A stretch of 64,000 bases of DNA from Tetramitus jugosus (lineage: Eukaryota > Heterolobosea > Eutetramitea > Acrasida > Vahlkampfiidae), in contig OW569356.1 of assembly GCA_937625935.1 (NCBI GenBank), positions 513,007-577,006 on the forward strand. The letters run 5' to 3'. Position 1 is the first letter of the stretch. Each line of letters opens with the position of its first letter. Below the pieces are notes generated by a model. It searched no databases. It saw nothing but the letters and a program-made list of their open reading frames with translations, and had not been told where the DNA came from. This document shows, one piece after another, positions 41,097 through 52,654 of this stretch. A program made the position numbers and the translations under genes.

Positions 41097-41334
41097 GATT
41101 GACTTATACTCACTCTCTATCGATGATGAGTTCTCCGTGTGGTTTCGTTTGTGTGGTGCGCAAGTTTCTGGTTCTGGAGATGACAGCAGGTGCGCTTCTT
41201 GGCCAGTGTTGATGGAATATTACACCACGGCTTTGCGCGGACTTTGCTGTCAAAACAAGCTTTTTCTATTTTTTGTCACCGATTATTTTCCGATTGATTG
41301 TGTTTCCGTTCAAGAAGTTTGTTCGAAACAAAAA

Positions 41335-43713
41335 ATGAATTCAGGTACTGATCTCGCTTTTACGATCTCTGGACCATCTTCAACGTTGCCTTCGAGATCT
41401 GGTTTCTCTTTTTCATTGGGAGGAGGAAGTGCTCCTCATCCTACTAGACATGGTAGACAAACCACGTCTTCAAAGAGTCACCCGCGTTATCATTCATCCA
41501 GTCAATCATCCTCACTCAAGAATGTTTCATCAATGCCATCGTCCAAGGAAGCACCGATTCAAATCCAGTATACTCTATCAGATGTGCAGCTGAACACCAT
41601 GCGTTCTCTGTTGGATGGAAAAGTAAGAAGATATGATGACATGATTGAGCTCATCAACAGCGCTAGCAGCAACAGTAATGAACCAGCACAAGAGAACGAA
41701 CAATCGATTAAGATTCAAAAACCCAACTTTACATTGACGTTGCATGTGACTAGCAAAGAAGAAACGAGTGAAACAACGGTTGTTGATCAACAAAATGAGA
41801 AGAGTGTTAATGATACGATTGGTGATCAACAAGAGACAAACAAGAGCAACACATTTTCATTTTCTGGTATGGATAAAGTGTTGAACAGTATTGAGCACGA
41901 GATGGACAATCCATTTGATCAAAACAAGAAAAAGAAGGTTGGAAGTGACCAGAGTTCTCCTCCGAGCTTTCACTTCTCTTTCTCTCCTCAACCCAATCTG
42001 ACGCTCGGTTCAACTACGCACATTGATATATCATCATTGCCACCTCCCACTGTTGATGAGCAAACAATGATCAATTGTACTATAGTCAATAACAATGAAT
42101 ACTCTTGGAGTGTTCACTCCGAAATACTGACCATGTGGATGCCCGCTCATTTTAGTGCGACAGCTCGATTGATGGGTATTGATGACTCATTTGTGTTGGA
42201 CAGTGAACTCCTAGAGTATGATATATCGCCTAGAAATATGAAACAAATGATTGATTTCATGTACAGTGGTTGTCTCACTATTTACACGATGGAAGATACA
42301 CTCAAATTGGTGACATTGAGTGATTACTTTGTTTTTCATACATTGAGGAACTTGTTGTTAGAGCAAATAGAGAGCAGAGTAACATATAACTCTGCACTCT
42401 TTTACCTTAGTTGGTGTGGTCGACGCTCTGATAACCCGTGGAGAACTTTAGCAGAGAGATGCATAACTGAAATCACTCGGGTTTCTTCAATGGTTGTAAC
42501 TGAGATCTCAAATGGCAATATACCACGTTCTCTCTTCAGAGATATTAGCTTTGACAAGATATATAGTCTCTTGAGAAGTATCGATGGCAAAAACATGTAC
42601 TATATTCGATGGTGCTTCTTGCAATGGTGGATGCAGGAAGCATTCGAAGTAAACTTATCGGAACACAAATACATGATTATGGAAGTGTTTCTCGAAGCCT
42701 ATACAAAACTATTAGCCCTATTGGTCAATACCAAAATTCCAATGACAGTGTGCAGTGAGGTTGTCAGTGATGGCCGAAAGCGAAAGGCAATGGATGAGAT
42801 TTTTTATTCCACCGCTCATAATAGTAACGTATCTGTGGAGAGTAGTAGTGATCCTCATGATCAACCACACTTAGTAGAAGAGTCACAAGACATATCGGCG
42901 TTAAAAAGGACAATTTTCGAAGAACTGAACTGCCCTCCAGAGCTGATCGATTTGTTGTGTCAAGGAAATCCCATGGAATGGAATTTTATTATCACCGATG
43001 TTATTATTAATGAGATTGCTCATTGTTTTTACAAGGAGCGAGAACAGCTAATCGTTCAAGATAGTTCTGTGATAGACATGGTCTTAAGCTCAGATTTACT
43101 ACAAGTCAAATCTGAAGATGATGTTGTGGACTTTTTGATGGATTGGTATAGTCGTGCTGATGAAGAAGAGAAGGAGATGGTCGCACTGAAACTCTTCTCT
43201 ACTGTTCGATATTTTCACATTTCTCTACCATGTATCAATCATCTGTGTACGAGTGGAATGAAAAAGTTGTTGAACCATATTAGCCCAAATATGCTTCGAA
43301 ATGTTCTGGAGTTTAGAGTCAGTAATCTAGAAACAAAGGTGAATCGTGAAACGAGTTCACAATTCGGAAGACCAAGACGCTCTTCAGAGTGGACAGATAT
43401 TCAAATGTCAAACAAGCATCAGAAGAGAACAAAGAAACCAAGTCGTTCTGCCCATCTGGCACGGTCATACAAAACGGTGGAAGAAGAAGACAGTCAAAGT
43501 GAATCTGATGATGATATGCCAGATAGTGTCTCATATCTCAGCGATTACACCAGAGTTGAAGTTTTGGATCTCATGCTCAGCATGTTCACTGCTTCGAAGT
43601 TTAGCAGTGAGCGCATTGTGAAAATGATTGAGGCTAACAAGGCCAGAGACAGAAGGATTCATGCAAAGAGTCATAGAGTGTCTGTCAATCAGGACGGATA
43701 CATGAATGAGTAA
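41335..43713 (+). CDS. BTB/POZ domain protein with BACK-like region
   Basis: 792 aa from the ATG at 41335. The frame is open back to 40969, but that stretch overlaps the divergent PLCXD gene and looks like leader. Residues 1 to about 235 are Ser/Thr/Gln rich. A BTB fold is at about 243 to 345 (WSVHSEILTMWMP, MKQMIDFMYSGCLTIY, DTLKLVTLSDYFV), followed by a BACK-like helical segment. The C-terminal third is helical, then basic and acidic (KRTKKPSRSAH, EEEDSQSESDDD). BTB-BACK proteins commonly serve as CUL3 substrate adaptors; no Kelch repeats are present. Confidence 0.75.
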   Translation: MNSGTDLAFTISGPSSTLPSRSGFSFSLGGGSAPHPTRHGRQTTSSKSHPRYHSSSQSSSLKNVSSMPSSKEAPIQIQYTLSDVQLNTMRSLLDGKVRRYDDMIELINSASSNSNEPAQENEQSIKIQKPNFTLTLHVTSKEETSETTVVDQQNEKSVNDTIGDQQETNKSNTFSFSGMDKVLNSIEHEMDNPFDQNKKKKVGSDQSSPPSFHFSFSPQPNLTLGSTTHIDISSLPPPTVDEQTMINCTIVNNNEYSWSVHSEILTMWMPAHFSATARLMGIDDSFVLDSELLEYDISPRNMKQMIDFMYSGCLTIYTMEDTLKLVTLSDYFVFHTLRNLLLEQIESRVTYNSALFYLSWCGRRSDNPWRTLAERCITEITRVSSMVVTEISNGNIPRSLFRDISFDKIYSLLRSIDGKNMYYIRWCFLQWWMQEAFEVNLSEHKYMIMEVFLEAYTKLLALLVNTKIPMTVCSEVVSDGRKRKAMDEIFYSTAHNSNVSVESSSDPHDQPHLVEESQDISALKRTIFEELNCPPELIDLLCQGNPMEWNFIITDVIINEIAHCFYKEREQLIVQDSSVIDMVLSSDLLQVKSEDDVVDFLMDWYSRADEEEKEMVALKLFSTVRYFHISLPCINHLCTSGMKKLLNHISPNMLRNVLEFRVSNLETKVNRETSSQFGRPRRSSEWTDIQMSNKHQKRTKKPSRSAHLARSYKTVEEEDSQSESDDDMPDSVSYLSDYTRVEVLDLMLSMFTASKFSSERIVKMIEANKARDRRIHAKSHRVSVNQDGYMNE

Positions 43714-44145
43714 TATTTATTACATTGAACGCACATGAAATCATTGCGAGCAGTTATGTTACAAGAGTGAGAATGAACTAATAGCGGAGGACCTTGAACT
43801 CTTTTTCAAGATTTGTTGAATTTTATGTGATGTGCGGCCACAGTCAATCTGTTCTGTATGAAATGAGCTTGCGGTCCACCTGATAAAGTTTTCTCGATGT
43901 AACTCAGAATTGTCATGCAAGTTGTTGGCGTTCTTTTGATTTGGTCCTTGATGGAGTTCTACCATGTTTGTCTAGTGTTGTGGTTATGTGTGGGTTTTCT
44001 TGTTGTAGCGACTTGTCAGTTTGTTTCTGTTTGCAACACGCTTGATCTGAATTCTGGTGGTGATTTGCCAGGTTGAGAAACAGCCATCACCAAAAATACT
44101 GTCTCCCCGCTTTTTTTGGAACGGAATCTGCGCTCATCAGCCGAG
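43714..44145. other. Intergenic gap, BTB gene to CHY gene
   Basis: About 430 bp between two plus-strand genes. A minus-strand frame (43759 to 43965) is short and has no recognisable domain. Nothing else seen. Confidence 0.4.
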
Positions 44146-45816
44146 ATGAACACCAAAAGAAACGCACAAAAAAAAAGCGAGCAGAGGATGACCCTGGCAG
44201 ATCAACAAACAAAAGAACTAGTGAAAAATGAATTGCTCAAATTGCGACAAAATTACAAACCTTTCAAGGTGAGGAGCGACCCTGGAAAATTTCCACTCAT
44301 CTTCACAATAGTCTTCCACCCGACCCACCAAATGAATGTAGACTTTGAAGGTGTGCAATTGCGCATCACTATTGATGAGGATTATCCGATCGGGTCATTC
44401 CCTGTGATTGACTCGGTCGAGTCATTAAAGACGCAACCATTACCGGCTGGTCTCCTACGTAAATTGCAAACCTCTCTTCAAAATCAGTGTCGTGTTATGT
44501 ATGACCGACAAACACGAGAGATCAAGGTACCAATACTATTGGATTTATTGGACTGGTTTGATCGCAATTGTGCGAGTCTGGTAATGGATATGCAATATGT
44601 GGAATCATACATGGCTGAGAATGCCGATGGTAGCAGCTGTAGGAGATATGCTTTCAAAGTTGGGCTTGTGACAGAGCAATCATCATCGGCGTTGTCATCG
44701 ATATCTGATATTGTTTCACAAGGGGGTCAGAACAACAAGAAGAAAGCATCAGCAGAGACTGGCAAAAACATAGGGAAGTCATCAAAGATTCATGATGAAT
44801 TCAATGATCGGAATAGTGACGAAAGTGATCAAGAAGAATTGAGTAGTGATGAGGAGGGGGATAGTGATGACGATGACGATGACGATGGAGGAGTTGATGG
44901 ATCAAATGTAATGATTTCACTGATGCATGCTCCTTTATCGTTATCCATAGGTTCAGTGAGTGAAGAAGATGTGGGTCTTGCATTCGAGTACATTGACTTA
45001 CAAGGCATATCAGTGATCGAGTGTAGTGAGTTGAGTATTCTTGTATTGTGCAGCAGATGCCAAAAGCAGATTCCTGTACGCAATCTCAGTGCCACAGACA
45101 CTTTCCATTGTGAATGTGATGCATGCAAAAAAGAGATATCAGTCACGTTCCATCCAGTGCCAATCATCAACAACGATACCGATGAAGATGCTGATAAATC
45201 GATAATAGGAAAACAATGGGCCCAGATTGAACTGTCCGGTTGCACATTTTTTGATACCTTACCAGCATGCGAGTTCAGGGCCCTATGTTTCGAATGCTCC
45301 ACTGTAAACCTTGTGGGAACACTACGACCTAGAACTCACAATTCGTCCACATGCAGAAAGTGTCACAAGGATCTAGATATAGTGTTCAATGGGATCAAAA
45401 AGCAAGAATTAGCTGACTTAGCGAAGAGGTTATCCGCTTCTACGACAAAGGGCAAAACTTCACCTCGAAGTAATCAGAAAAAGAAAGCAACCACAAAGGT
45501 TCAAGGAATAACGGAGGGACGTCCATTGCCCAACAATGGAACATGCAAACATTACAAACATTCAAAGAGATGGTTAAGGTTTTCATGCTGTGGGCGGGCA
45601 TTCCCCTGTGATATTTGTCATGAGGAACAAACCTCTGATCGATCGATCTTTGCTACAAGAATGTTGTGCGGATACTGTTCCAGAGAGCAACCATGTGGCG
45701 ATACTTGCAAGTTTTGTCAAAAGAAGCTGACCAAGAAGGTATTTGATCCTTCCTCACGCAAGAAGAGTGCCTTCAAAACAGCTTCAAGAAAGAGTGAACG
45801 ACAAGCAAAAAAGTAA
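44146..45816 (+). CDS. CHY zinc-finger protein with RWD-like N terminus
   Basis: 556 aa from the ATG at 44146. The N terminus (about 30 to 165) reads like an RWD fold: FPLIFTIVFHPTHQMNVDF, then DEDYPIGSFPVI. An acidic Asp/Glu tract follows, then two Cys-rich treble-clef-like pieces (LCSRCQKQI with CDACKKEI, and LCFECSTVN with CRKCHKDLD). The C terminus is a CHY zinc finger: GTCKHYKHSKRWLRFSCCGR, CDICHEEQ, CGYCSREQ and CKFCQKKL. CHY fingers occur in PIRH2 ubiquitin ligases and in the Hot13 zinc chaperone; here there is no RING, so the biochemical role is unknown. Confidence 0.82.
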   Translation: MNTKRNAQKKSEQRMTLADQQTKELVKNELLKLRQNYKPFKVRSDPGKFPLIFTIVFHPTHQMNVDFEGVQLRITIDEDYPIGSFPVIDSVESLKTQPLPAGLLRKLQTSLQNQCRVMYDRQTREIKVPILLDLLDWFDRNCASLVMDMQYVESYMAENADGSSCRRYAFKVGLVTEQSSSALSSISDIVSQGGQNNKKKASAETGKNIGKSSKIHDEFNDRNSDESDQEELSSDEEGDSDDDDDDDGGVDGSNVMISLMHAPLSLSIGSVSEEDVGLAFEYIDLQGISVIECSELSILVLCSRCQKQIPVRNLSATDTFHCECDACKKEISVTFHPVPIINNDTDEDADKSIIGKQWAQIELSGCTFFDTLPACEFRALCFECSTVNLVGTLRPRTHNSSTCRKCHKDLDIVFNGIKKQELADLAKRLSASTTKGKTSPRSNQKKKATTKVQGITEGRPLPNNGTCKHYKHSKRWLRFSCCGRAFPCDICHEEQTSDRSIFATRMLCGYCSREQPCGDTCKFCQKKLTKKVFDPSSRKKSAFKTASRKSERQAKK

Positions 45817-45945
45817 CAGGAATAAATAGTGATGCTAAGGTTGATCAAAGTGTATTTCATTTATACTCACACATTTGTTGTAATCCATGATTGTATTTCC
45901 CGCCGCAAAAACAAGATCAAGCCCAGATCAAAAAAAGACACAGCA

Positions 45946-46715
45946 ATGATGGACAATCCCTTCACGAAAAGGACGTTTGATAGTCCCGATGTCGATCGAC
46001 AGCGCTATTCATCATCTTCTACGACCAGAAGACCACTGTTGCAACAGTCATCAACGCACAGCTACTACAGTAGCGATAGAAATGGATACAAGGAGGTTCA
46101 TGATCATCACCAACAGCTGAAAAGAAGGTCCAAATGCGCGTGTTTTTGTAAAGTGTCATGTATTCTTCTTTTACTTGCTGTCAGTTGTTTGTTCGTAGCG
46201 GCTGTTGTGCTTGCCACTGTTGGAGGTGTGTTCATCAAGAAGGGAAAATTAAGCAATCACTGTAGTCTCTTATTGCATGTCAATAGAACTCTGCTAACGA
46301 CCTCTGTTAATGATCTCTCAACTGTTTTTCATTCCATTGGAAGTGCCTGTAGCAATATTCTTCCGTTTCGATTGATCGAGATTGATGAATTAACTCACAC
46401 AATCTATTGCATGCACATTACGAGACAATATCACGTTGTTGAGAATGTAACAGTGGTTGTGAACTCTGTCGCTGGCCAACCTAACTTGCTCAGTGTGGAG
46501 GCCACGAGTAAGAGTCGACATGGAAAGTTTGTAAGTACTTACTTTTCTCATCTCGCTCATTTCAACTTCATTATCATGTCTGTACTAACATGCACCCACT
46601 CCTATAATAGGATTTCGGTCAAAATTTTCGAAACCTCAAACTTCTGTTCTCATTGGCCAAGTTAGATATCGTACAACAGACGAGGATGGGTGGATGTTGG
46701 TTCCCCTATAACTAA
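45946..46715 (+). CDS. Single-pass membrane protein of unknown function
   Basis: Two exons: 45946 to 46530 and 46611 to 46715, phase 0, GTAAGT donor, ATAATAG acceptor; 229 aa. A polar, Ser/Arg-rich cytosolic N terminus ends in a Cys-containing basic patch (KRRSKCACFCK), then one hydrophobic helix (LLLLAVSCLFVAAVVLATVG) and an outside domain of about 110 residues with possible N-glycosylation sites (NRT, NVT). The positive-inside rule suggests type II topology. I do not recognise the outer domain; the layout resembles plant LEA2/NHL-type proteins but without a clear match. Its stop lies 45 bp from the convergent RPC2 stop. Confidence 0.68.
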
Positions 46716-46760
46716 TAGTACTGTTCGATATTAGCGTCGACATCACAATCTCATTTATTG

Positions 46761-49700
46761 TTAGTAATCTTCCACCTTGAGTTTTGGCACGATGCACATA
46801 CTCTGCAATTCCTGGAACAACAGCTTGCAAGCGTATGGAATGGTCAATACGGCCATTGAGCGACCACTCTTGCAGTATTGGCAATAACCGAGATATCCGA
46901 TGTAGCCACATTTCTCACAGACGTGAACCTTGAATGCATCACTGGATATCATCAATCTTTCCATGAGCAACATTGAGGCACCATAACCAATCAAACAATC
47001 TCTCTCCATCTCACCCAGACGCAAACCACCATCATGAGAACGACCTTCAGTTGGTTGACGAGTGAGCATAGCCCTAGGACCACGTGATCGCGCATGCATT
47101 TTATCCATGACCATGTGCTTTAGTTTTTGATAGTATACTGGACCAAAGAAAATGTAAGCACTCATTGGCTCACCAGTGATACCACTTGTCAGATAATCCT
47201 TTCCGGAATACGAAAATCCATAGCTGACCAAAATTTCAGAAATGTCTTTGACTTTGTCACCGCCGAATGCAGTACCATAACCTTGGCGACCCTTCAGCAC
47301 ACCAGCTTTACCTCCAATCAACTCAATCATTTTACCAACAGTCATTCTAGATGGGAAACCATGAGGATTCATAATCACATCAGGGCAAATACCCTGTTCA
47401 TTAAACGGCATGTCTTCTTGCTGTACAATTAGACCACAAACTCCCTTTTGACCGTGACGGCTGGAGAATTTGTCACCAAGTTCAGGTCTTCTGGTGTGTC
47501 TGATCAAGCATTTGACAATCATATGGGATTCTTCGCTCGAAGTCAATAGTACTTGATCCATGTACACACTTGTAGGTCCCTTGTAAACACTCGGAGATTC
47601 TCTGTATCCGACAGAAGAGGTTTCACCTTGAACAGGACTGAACTTGTTCACATACACATCTCCTGGATAAATACGCTCCGAAGCTGGACACAAACCATCA
47701 ATATCTAGAATGGAGTATCTCTTGTTTCTTGCATCAGGTCCTTGAGGTGGGGCACCAATCATATCCGTGGCCCCGTTTGGATATCTTCGAAGTTGTGTTA
47801 CATATTTTTTCAAAACGATACAACGACCATAGCCTCTATCAATAGAGGCTTTGTTAATAACGGTGGCATCTTCAATATCATAACCAGAGTAACTCATAAC
47901 AGCCAATGTTGCATTTTGTCCTGCTGGTAGCTTTTCAAAATTGATCAACTCGATTGTCTTTGATTTAACCATCGGCTTTTGTGGATAGCAATGCAAATAG
48001 AGTAGAGTATCAATTCTGTTAAGTTGATTATAGGCAATAGCTCCGATAGCTTGCTTACCCATAGCACATTGATACGTGTTTCTTGGTGATTGATTGTGAT
48101 GAGGATAGGGCACAAGACCGACACATACACCAAGAATCGTGAACGGCTCAATCTCGAGATGAGTCGTCTCGGGTTTGATATCATGCTCTCTAAAAACAAT
48201 CATACAATTATTTTCCTCATTCACATCCAAGTATTCAATAAGACCTTGCTTAAGGAAGTCATCGAATGTCCGAATTCCTTCTGCTAACTCTTGCATATGT
48301 CTCTTCTTGACCTTTGATCTTCCATTCTCCACAATAATTAACGGACGACATACACGTCCACCGTCAGAAGCAATATAAATTGTCTTTTGTGGATCATTCT
48401 TGAAGATACTGACAAACTCTCGGACTCTACCAGCACGTCTCATCAAACGAAACATTCGTACGAATCTGTTGGCAAATCTATGAACTCCTAGAATCAAACC
48501 GTTTAAGAAGACAACATAACTTCCGGGAGCGTTCAACTCCTCTCCTGATACCAAGTTAATATCTTCGACACCCAGATCATACGCTAAACGAATAATTGGT
48601 TCTTCATCATCATCTGTAGTAACGTGTGTCAATAGAGCAAGATTCTTCACCAATCCACAGGCCTCTCCTTCTGGAGTATCGGATGGACACAAAACACCCC
48701 ATTGTGAAGGCTGAAGGGCTCTAGGTCCAGACACCTTTCTCGTCTTTTCAAATTGTGAACTGACACGAGTCATCATACCAAGAGCGGAAATAAAGCTCAA
48801 TCTACTTAAAACATGCGTCACACCAGCTCTTTCCATTTTAAATCTCTTAACATTCCAATTACCAGATGAAATTGAATTTGTCAATCCTTGTGTAATTCTC
48901 AAGGAGTTTTGAGCAAAATTATGAACAATGTCGAATTCGTTTCTGCTCGATTTGGATAGTGTTTTTTCGGCAATGGTTTTTAGGGCAGCATTAAAATTCT
49001 TGAACAAATCTTCAAAAAGCAAGGAAAGCAATTGTCCAGCCATTTCTAATCTTTTGTTTCCATAATAATCCTTGTCATCCAAGTGAATAGGATCGAGCAT
49101 AGCATCTACCATTCTTCTTAACATTAGTGCCATGTACACCATCTTCATTGTGAAATTATATTTGTGAACTGGAACGTGACACAGAATCACATTCAATAGA
49201 ATATCTCTGGCTTCCTGTTGCTTTGTTCTATTCTTGTTGGTTGTACCGAATCGATTCTTAATCTTACTTCCAATCCATTCAAGTGCTTTATCTTGCGTGT
49301 AAACTCGTTGTTCGATGCACTGTTGGAAACTTGGTCCCAACATGTCTGCATATTTTGGCTCCGATCCCACAAACTGTAGAATCTCTTGATCCTTTTCACA
49401 TCCCATAGCTTTCATCACAATAATAATAGGAATGAGGTCCGTGAACGAATTATGTTTCAAATAAATCTTTCCATTCTTGACAATAATGTTCGTTTTTGAT
49501 TTTCTTTCATGAGTAGAACTGGTGACACTAGAATTCACATTTCCATGACTGTCTAAATCAATGATAATTCTATTCTTGCTCAGCTGTTCTTGAATCAGAC
49601 AAGCCTTCTCAACTCCCTTCACAATAAAATAACCACCAGGATCAATAGGACATTCTCCCAATTCAGCAAGTTGCTTATGATTCTTTCCGTGAAGAACACA

Positions 49701-50262
49701 ATGAGACGAACGCAACATAATAGGCATTTTTCCAATTGGCACACCTCTTCTCTCCACAATTTGTTTGCCTCTCGTGTACTCGATATCAACTTTGATATGA
49801 GCAGAATAAGTTAAATCTCTCAAACGACACTTTTGAGGAGTCGCCTTGTCCACAACCACATCATCAATTGTTGGTTGTCCTATATATATGTTTTTGTATC
49901 TTTAGAGACAATGAGTAAGTGTGAATATATTTGTATGACGACGTGTTAGGTCTATATGTGTTGTGGAAAAATCATATGAGGAGGATGACTACATACTTCA
50001 AGTAAAAGGAAGGGTCCGTGTCGGGAATGACAGTATCATTTGCCTTCATAATCTTCTTGATATCAACGTTAATCAAATAGTTGAACGAGTCAACATGCTG
50101 TTTGACCAGTCCCTTCAATTTCAAAAAAGCAGGTAATAACTTCCATTTTTCTTCCACTTCTTTGATAGGTTTGGTGAGTTTGGATTTGTCAAAGAGTTCC
50201 TTCTCCCAGTTAGTTGAGCTGTTGTTCGAGAACAAATCATCCACGTTTGGTAGATTGCTCAT
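46761..50262 (-). CDS. RPC2: RNA polymerase III second-largest subunit
   Basis: Two exons on the minus strand: 50262 to 49997 and 49899 to 46761, joined by a 97-nt intron (GTATGT donor; joined reading [14 protein letters not shown]), 1,134 aa, almost the human POLR3B length. Pol III type is shown by [21 protein letters not shown] and [20 protein letters not shown]. Core features include [12 protein letters not shown] (hybrid-binding Lys/Arg), the YSGYDIEDA metal region, [14 protein letters not shown] and the C-terminal zinc finger [16 protein letters not shown]. It forms half of the Pol III active centre for tRNA and 5S transcription. Confidence 0.96.
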
Positions 50263-50428
50263 GTTTTTTGCAGTGCTCTTTGATTTGTTGTTGTTTGAGT
50301 GAAATTTTTTTTTCGCGCAGCTCGATCGCGGAAATAGCAAAAGTGCGTGAAACTCGTTGAACTTTGCGCATTAATTTTTGGCGGGTTAGAGTTACGAATA
50401 ACTTGCCAAATCGTTTCGCAACCAACGA

Positions 50429-51498
50429 ATGGAAGAAAGCAGATATTTGAAGGAATCTGTGGGATCAGTATTGGCTCAAGGAGTGGCTCAAGTTGTCAAA
50501 GTTCGACCTTCTGATCCTATAGAATACTTGGGATTGTGGTTGTTGCACCAGACTCAACTTAGGGACAACAAAGAGAAAAGGGAAGCAAAGTGTAGGATCG
50601 TGGATAACGAAAGGATATCCTATGACATTGAAAATTCAAAGCGAAGAAACGAAGCAGCATCAACAATTCAAAAAGAGATGAGAAATGCTTTGGAGAAAAG
50701 AAGGGAACAACAGAAATTGCGTCTTGAGGAACAGAGAGCCGTTCTAAGGGAGGAACAAGAGTTATTAAAAAGTATGATCTATCTCTTCTCAATTGATTGA
50801 ATAATTTCATTCTAACGTTGATACTGCAATTTTCAGAAGCCCAAACATCGAAAGATGACCAGCCTGCTGTTGACAGAGCAGAAGAGGATGACGAAATAGA
50901 CGAGTCCGTTCTGAAAGCAGAGGTTAATGTTCGTCATCAAAGAAGTGTTTACAGTGTCTATCAAGAGTTCATGAAGAAAATTAGGATTGATTCAGTGAAA
51001 AAGTTCCTGGGTAGTCCAGATCTTGTGATTCATAAACTCATCAAGTGTATACTCTTGTTAATTGGTATCAGACCTAAACTTCTTAATAACTGGGAGCAAA
51101 TCAAGAAACAAGTGAAATCTCCTAAATGGTTCTTGAGATCTCTTCAAGCTTATGATCCAGAGGCAATTCCTCAGCCGAAGAATAAGTTTACAGCTATCCA
51201 CAGAATTCTTAGAGCCCCAGCTCTTTCTCCTGACCAGATTATTCAGGTAGACACATCTGCTTACATACTAATTCAATCTTTACACAACGCATTGTCACTA
51301 CATCAACTTGTTGTTCAAGAACGGAAAGCAAAGAACCAAACTGATGAAGAGGATGACGAGGATGATGAGGATTTCAACATTCCAGATGAACTTGAAACTC
51401 TTGTAGGAGAGGAGTTACCACAAGTGAGCCAAGAAGAGGTTGACCATGAGGAGAAACCAGAGGATGACGAGAACACGTCAGTAAACCACGAGCTTTGA
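50429..51498 (+). CDS. Dpy-30 domain protein with dynein-stalk-like C-terminal region
   Basis: Two exons: 50429 to 50771 and 50837 to 51498 (GTATGA donor, TTTTCAG acceptor, codon A|AA), 334 aa. A Dpy-30 motif at about 5 to 45 (YLKESVGSVLAQGVAQV, then DPIEYLGLWLL) is followed by a coiled coil with an IQ-like stretch (AASTIQKEMRNALEKRR). The second exon has LIKCILLLIGIRPK and WFLRSLQAYDPEAIP, which resemble the segment next to the microtubule-binding stalk of axonemal dynein heavy chains. The end is acidic. Dpy-30 domains dock onto amphipathic helices, often in radial spokes; a flagellar role is likely. Its start is 166 bp from the divergent RPC2 start. Confidence 0.75.
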
Positions 51499-51643
51499 TG
51501 AAAAAGTAACGGGATTTAATAAAGAAATCGAAAATCAACAAGGATAAATGAATCTGCACTTCAATGTCACAAACAAATCATGTTCATTGGAGACACATGA
51601 TTGTAAGTGAATACCTAAAGAGTGTACCACAGATGGACAACAA

Positions 51644-52546
51644 TTATGTGCGTCCATACTTGTTGGTAGCCAAAAAATCGTGCCAACTGCCTTTCAATCC
51701 ATTCAAATCCAATTTCCACTTCTTGGCCAACAGACTCAACACACTCTGATCATGTCTGTGATCTTTAAAACCTGGATGATTGGGCAATCCGAAGGTGTTT
51801 TCCTCATCAGTACTTGCTCTTGGATCCTGCATGTACGTTAACCATTCACCAATGAATCTCTGAGCCTTGAACGTGTTCTTGACAATCACCACGGCAGCGT
51901 TCATTTGACCTGACGACTTGAGTTTTGGATCAGAGTCCATTCCCATCAACACAAAAGCATCTCGCTTTGTCCAATACCTCTCTCCCAAACCCATTGGAAA
52001 TATGACTATATTCTGTGTGTCCAACAATTTCTTGATCTTATTATTTGAGGTAATGAATGGTCTCTTGTTCTCTCTGTCAGCATCTGAGTATATAATGTAG
52101 TCATCTGGCTTTGCAATATTGACCATTGTGTGAAGTATGATGTAAGGTTTCCACAACCAGTAGCCAGCACCTCTTTTCCTTGATAAGATATCCTTGTTCT
52201 TCTTGCTGAATTCCTTGTCCAGTGCGCTCATATCGAACATGAGACACTCGTCGACAGCGCCCTTGGATCGTGCGAGCTCGCAGTTTCGTTTCTGAGCATC
52301 TTTGCAACATCCATCAGCAAAATTAATATGGTAAATGTATCCTAGTTTCGTCATTGCTGTTGAATCTGGTGATTGTTGATCGATAGTCGAGGCAGATTCA
52401 TCTCTCAATGCGTCAATAAAGTCACGATACTTCATGATCCAAACAAAAGTCGCAACAATTATAACAATAAAGAGTGCAAGTGCCAGTTTGACTCTCGAGG
52501 ATGAGAGTGATGGAAAATTGGATCGATGAAGGTGTGATGCTGACAT
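51644..52546 (-). CDS. Type II membrane glycosyltransferase-like protein
   Basis: 300 aa from the ATG at 52546; an in-frame ATG at 52654 would add 36 residues. A signal anchor (ALALFIVIIVATFVWIM) near the N terminus is followed by a GT-A-like domain: a Cys pair region (DGCCKDAQKRNC), GAGYWLWKPYIILHTM, a DxD-like YSDAD motif for metal and nucleotide sugar, GQMNAAVVIVKN and a HDQSVLSLLAKKW near the C terminus. The YWLWKP and HDQS pieces are typical of a group of putative glycosyltransferases in protists and bacteria. The layout predicts a Golgi enzyme with an unknown donor. Upstream at 52860 to 52690 another minus-strand frame could be a first exon (see findings). Confidence 0.72.
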   Translation of the reverse strand: MSASHLHRSNFPSLSSSRVKLALALFIVIIVATFVWIMKYRDFIDALRDESASTIDQQSPDSTAMTKLGYIYHINFADGCCKDAQKRNCELARSKGAVDECLMFDMSALDKEFSKKNKDILSRKRGAGYWLWKPYIILHTMVNIAKPDDYIIYSDADRENKRPFITSNNKIKKLLDTQNIVIFPMGLGERYWTKRDAFVLMGMDSDPKLKSSGQMNAAVVIVKNTFKAQRFIGEWLTYMQDPRASTDEENTFGLPNHPGFKDHRHDQSVLSLLAKKWKLDLNGLKGSWHDFLATNKYGRT

Positions 52547-52654
52547 GATTTGGTTTTGCTCAGTGCCAGCTCTGGCGGCTTCTTTGTCAATGGAAACAAC
52601 ATCAACAACTTCCCACGGATTTTTGAGCCAGATACTAATTTTTGCATAAGGCAT

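Noticed and set aside
40969..41334. N-terminal extension of the BTB protein
   Set aside because: The extension overlaps the divergent PLCXD coding start, is hydrophobic by chance from GTT/TTG repeats, and a clean ATG lies at 41335.
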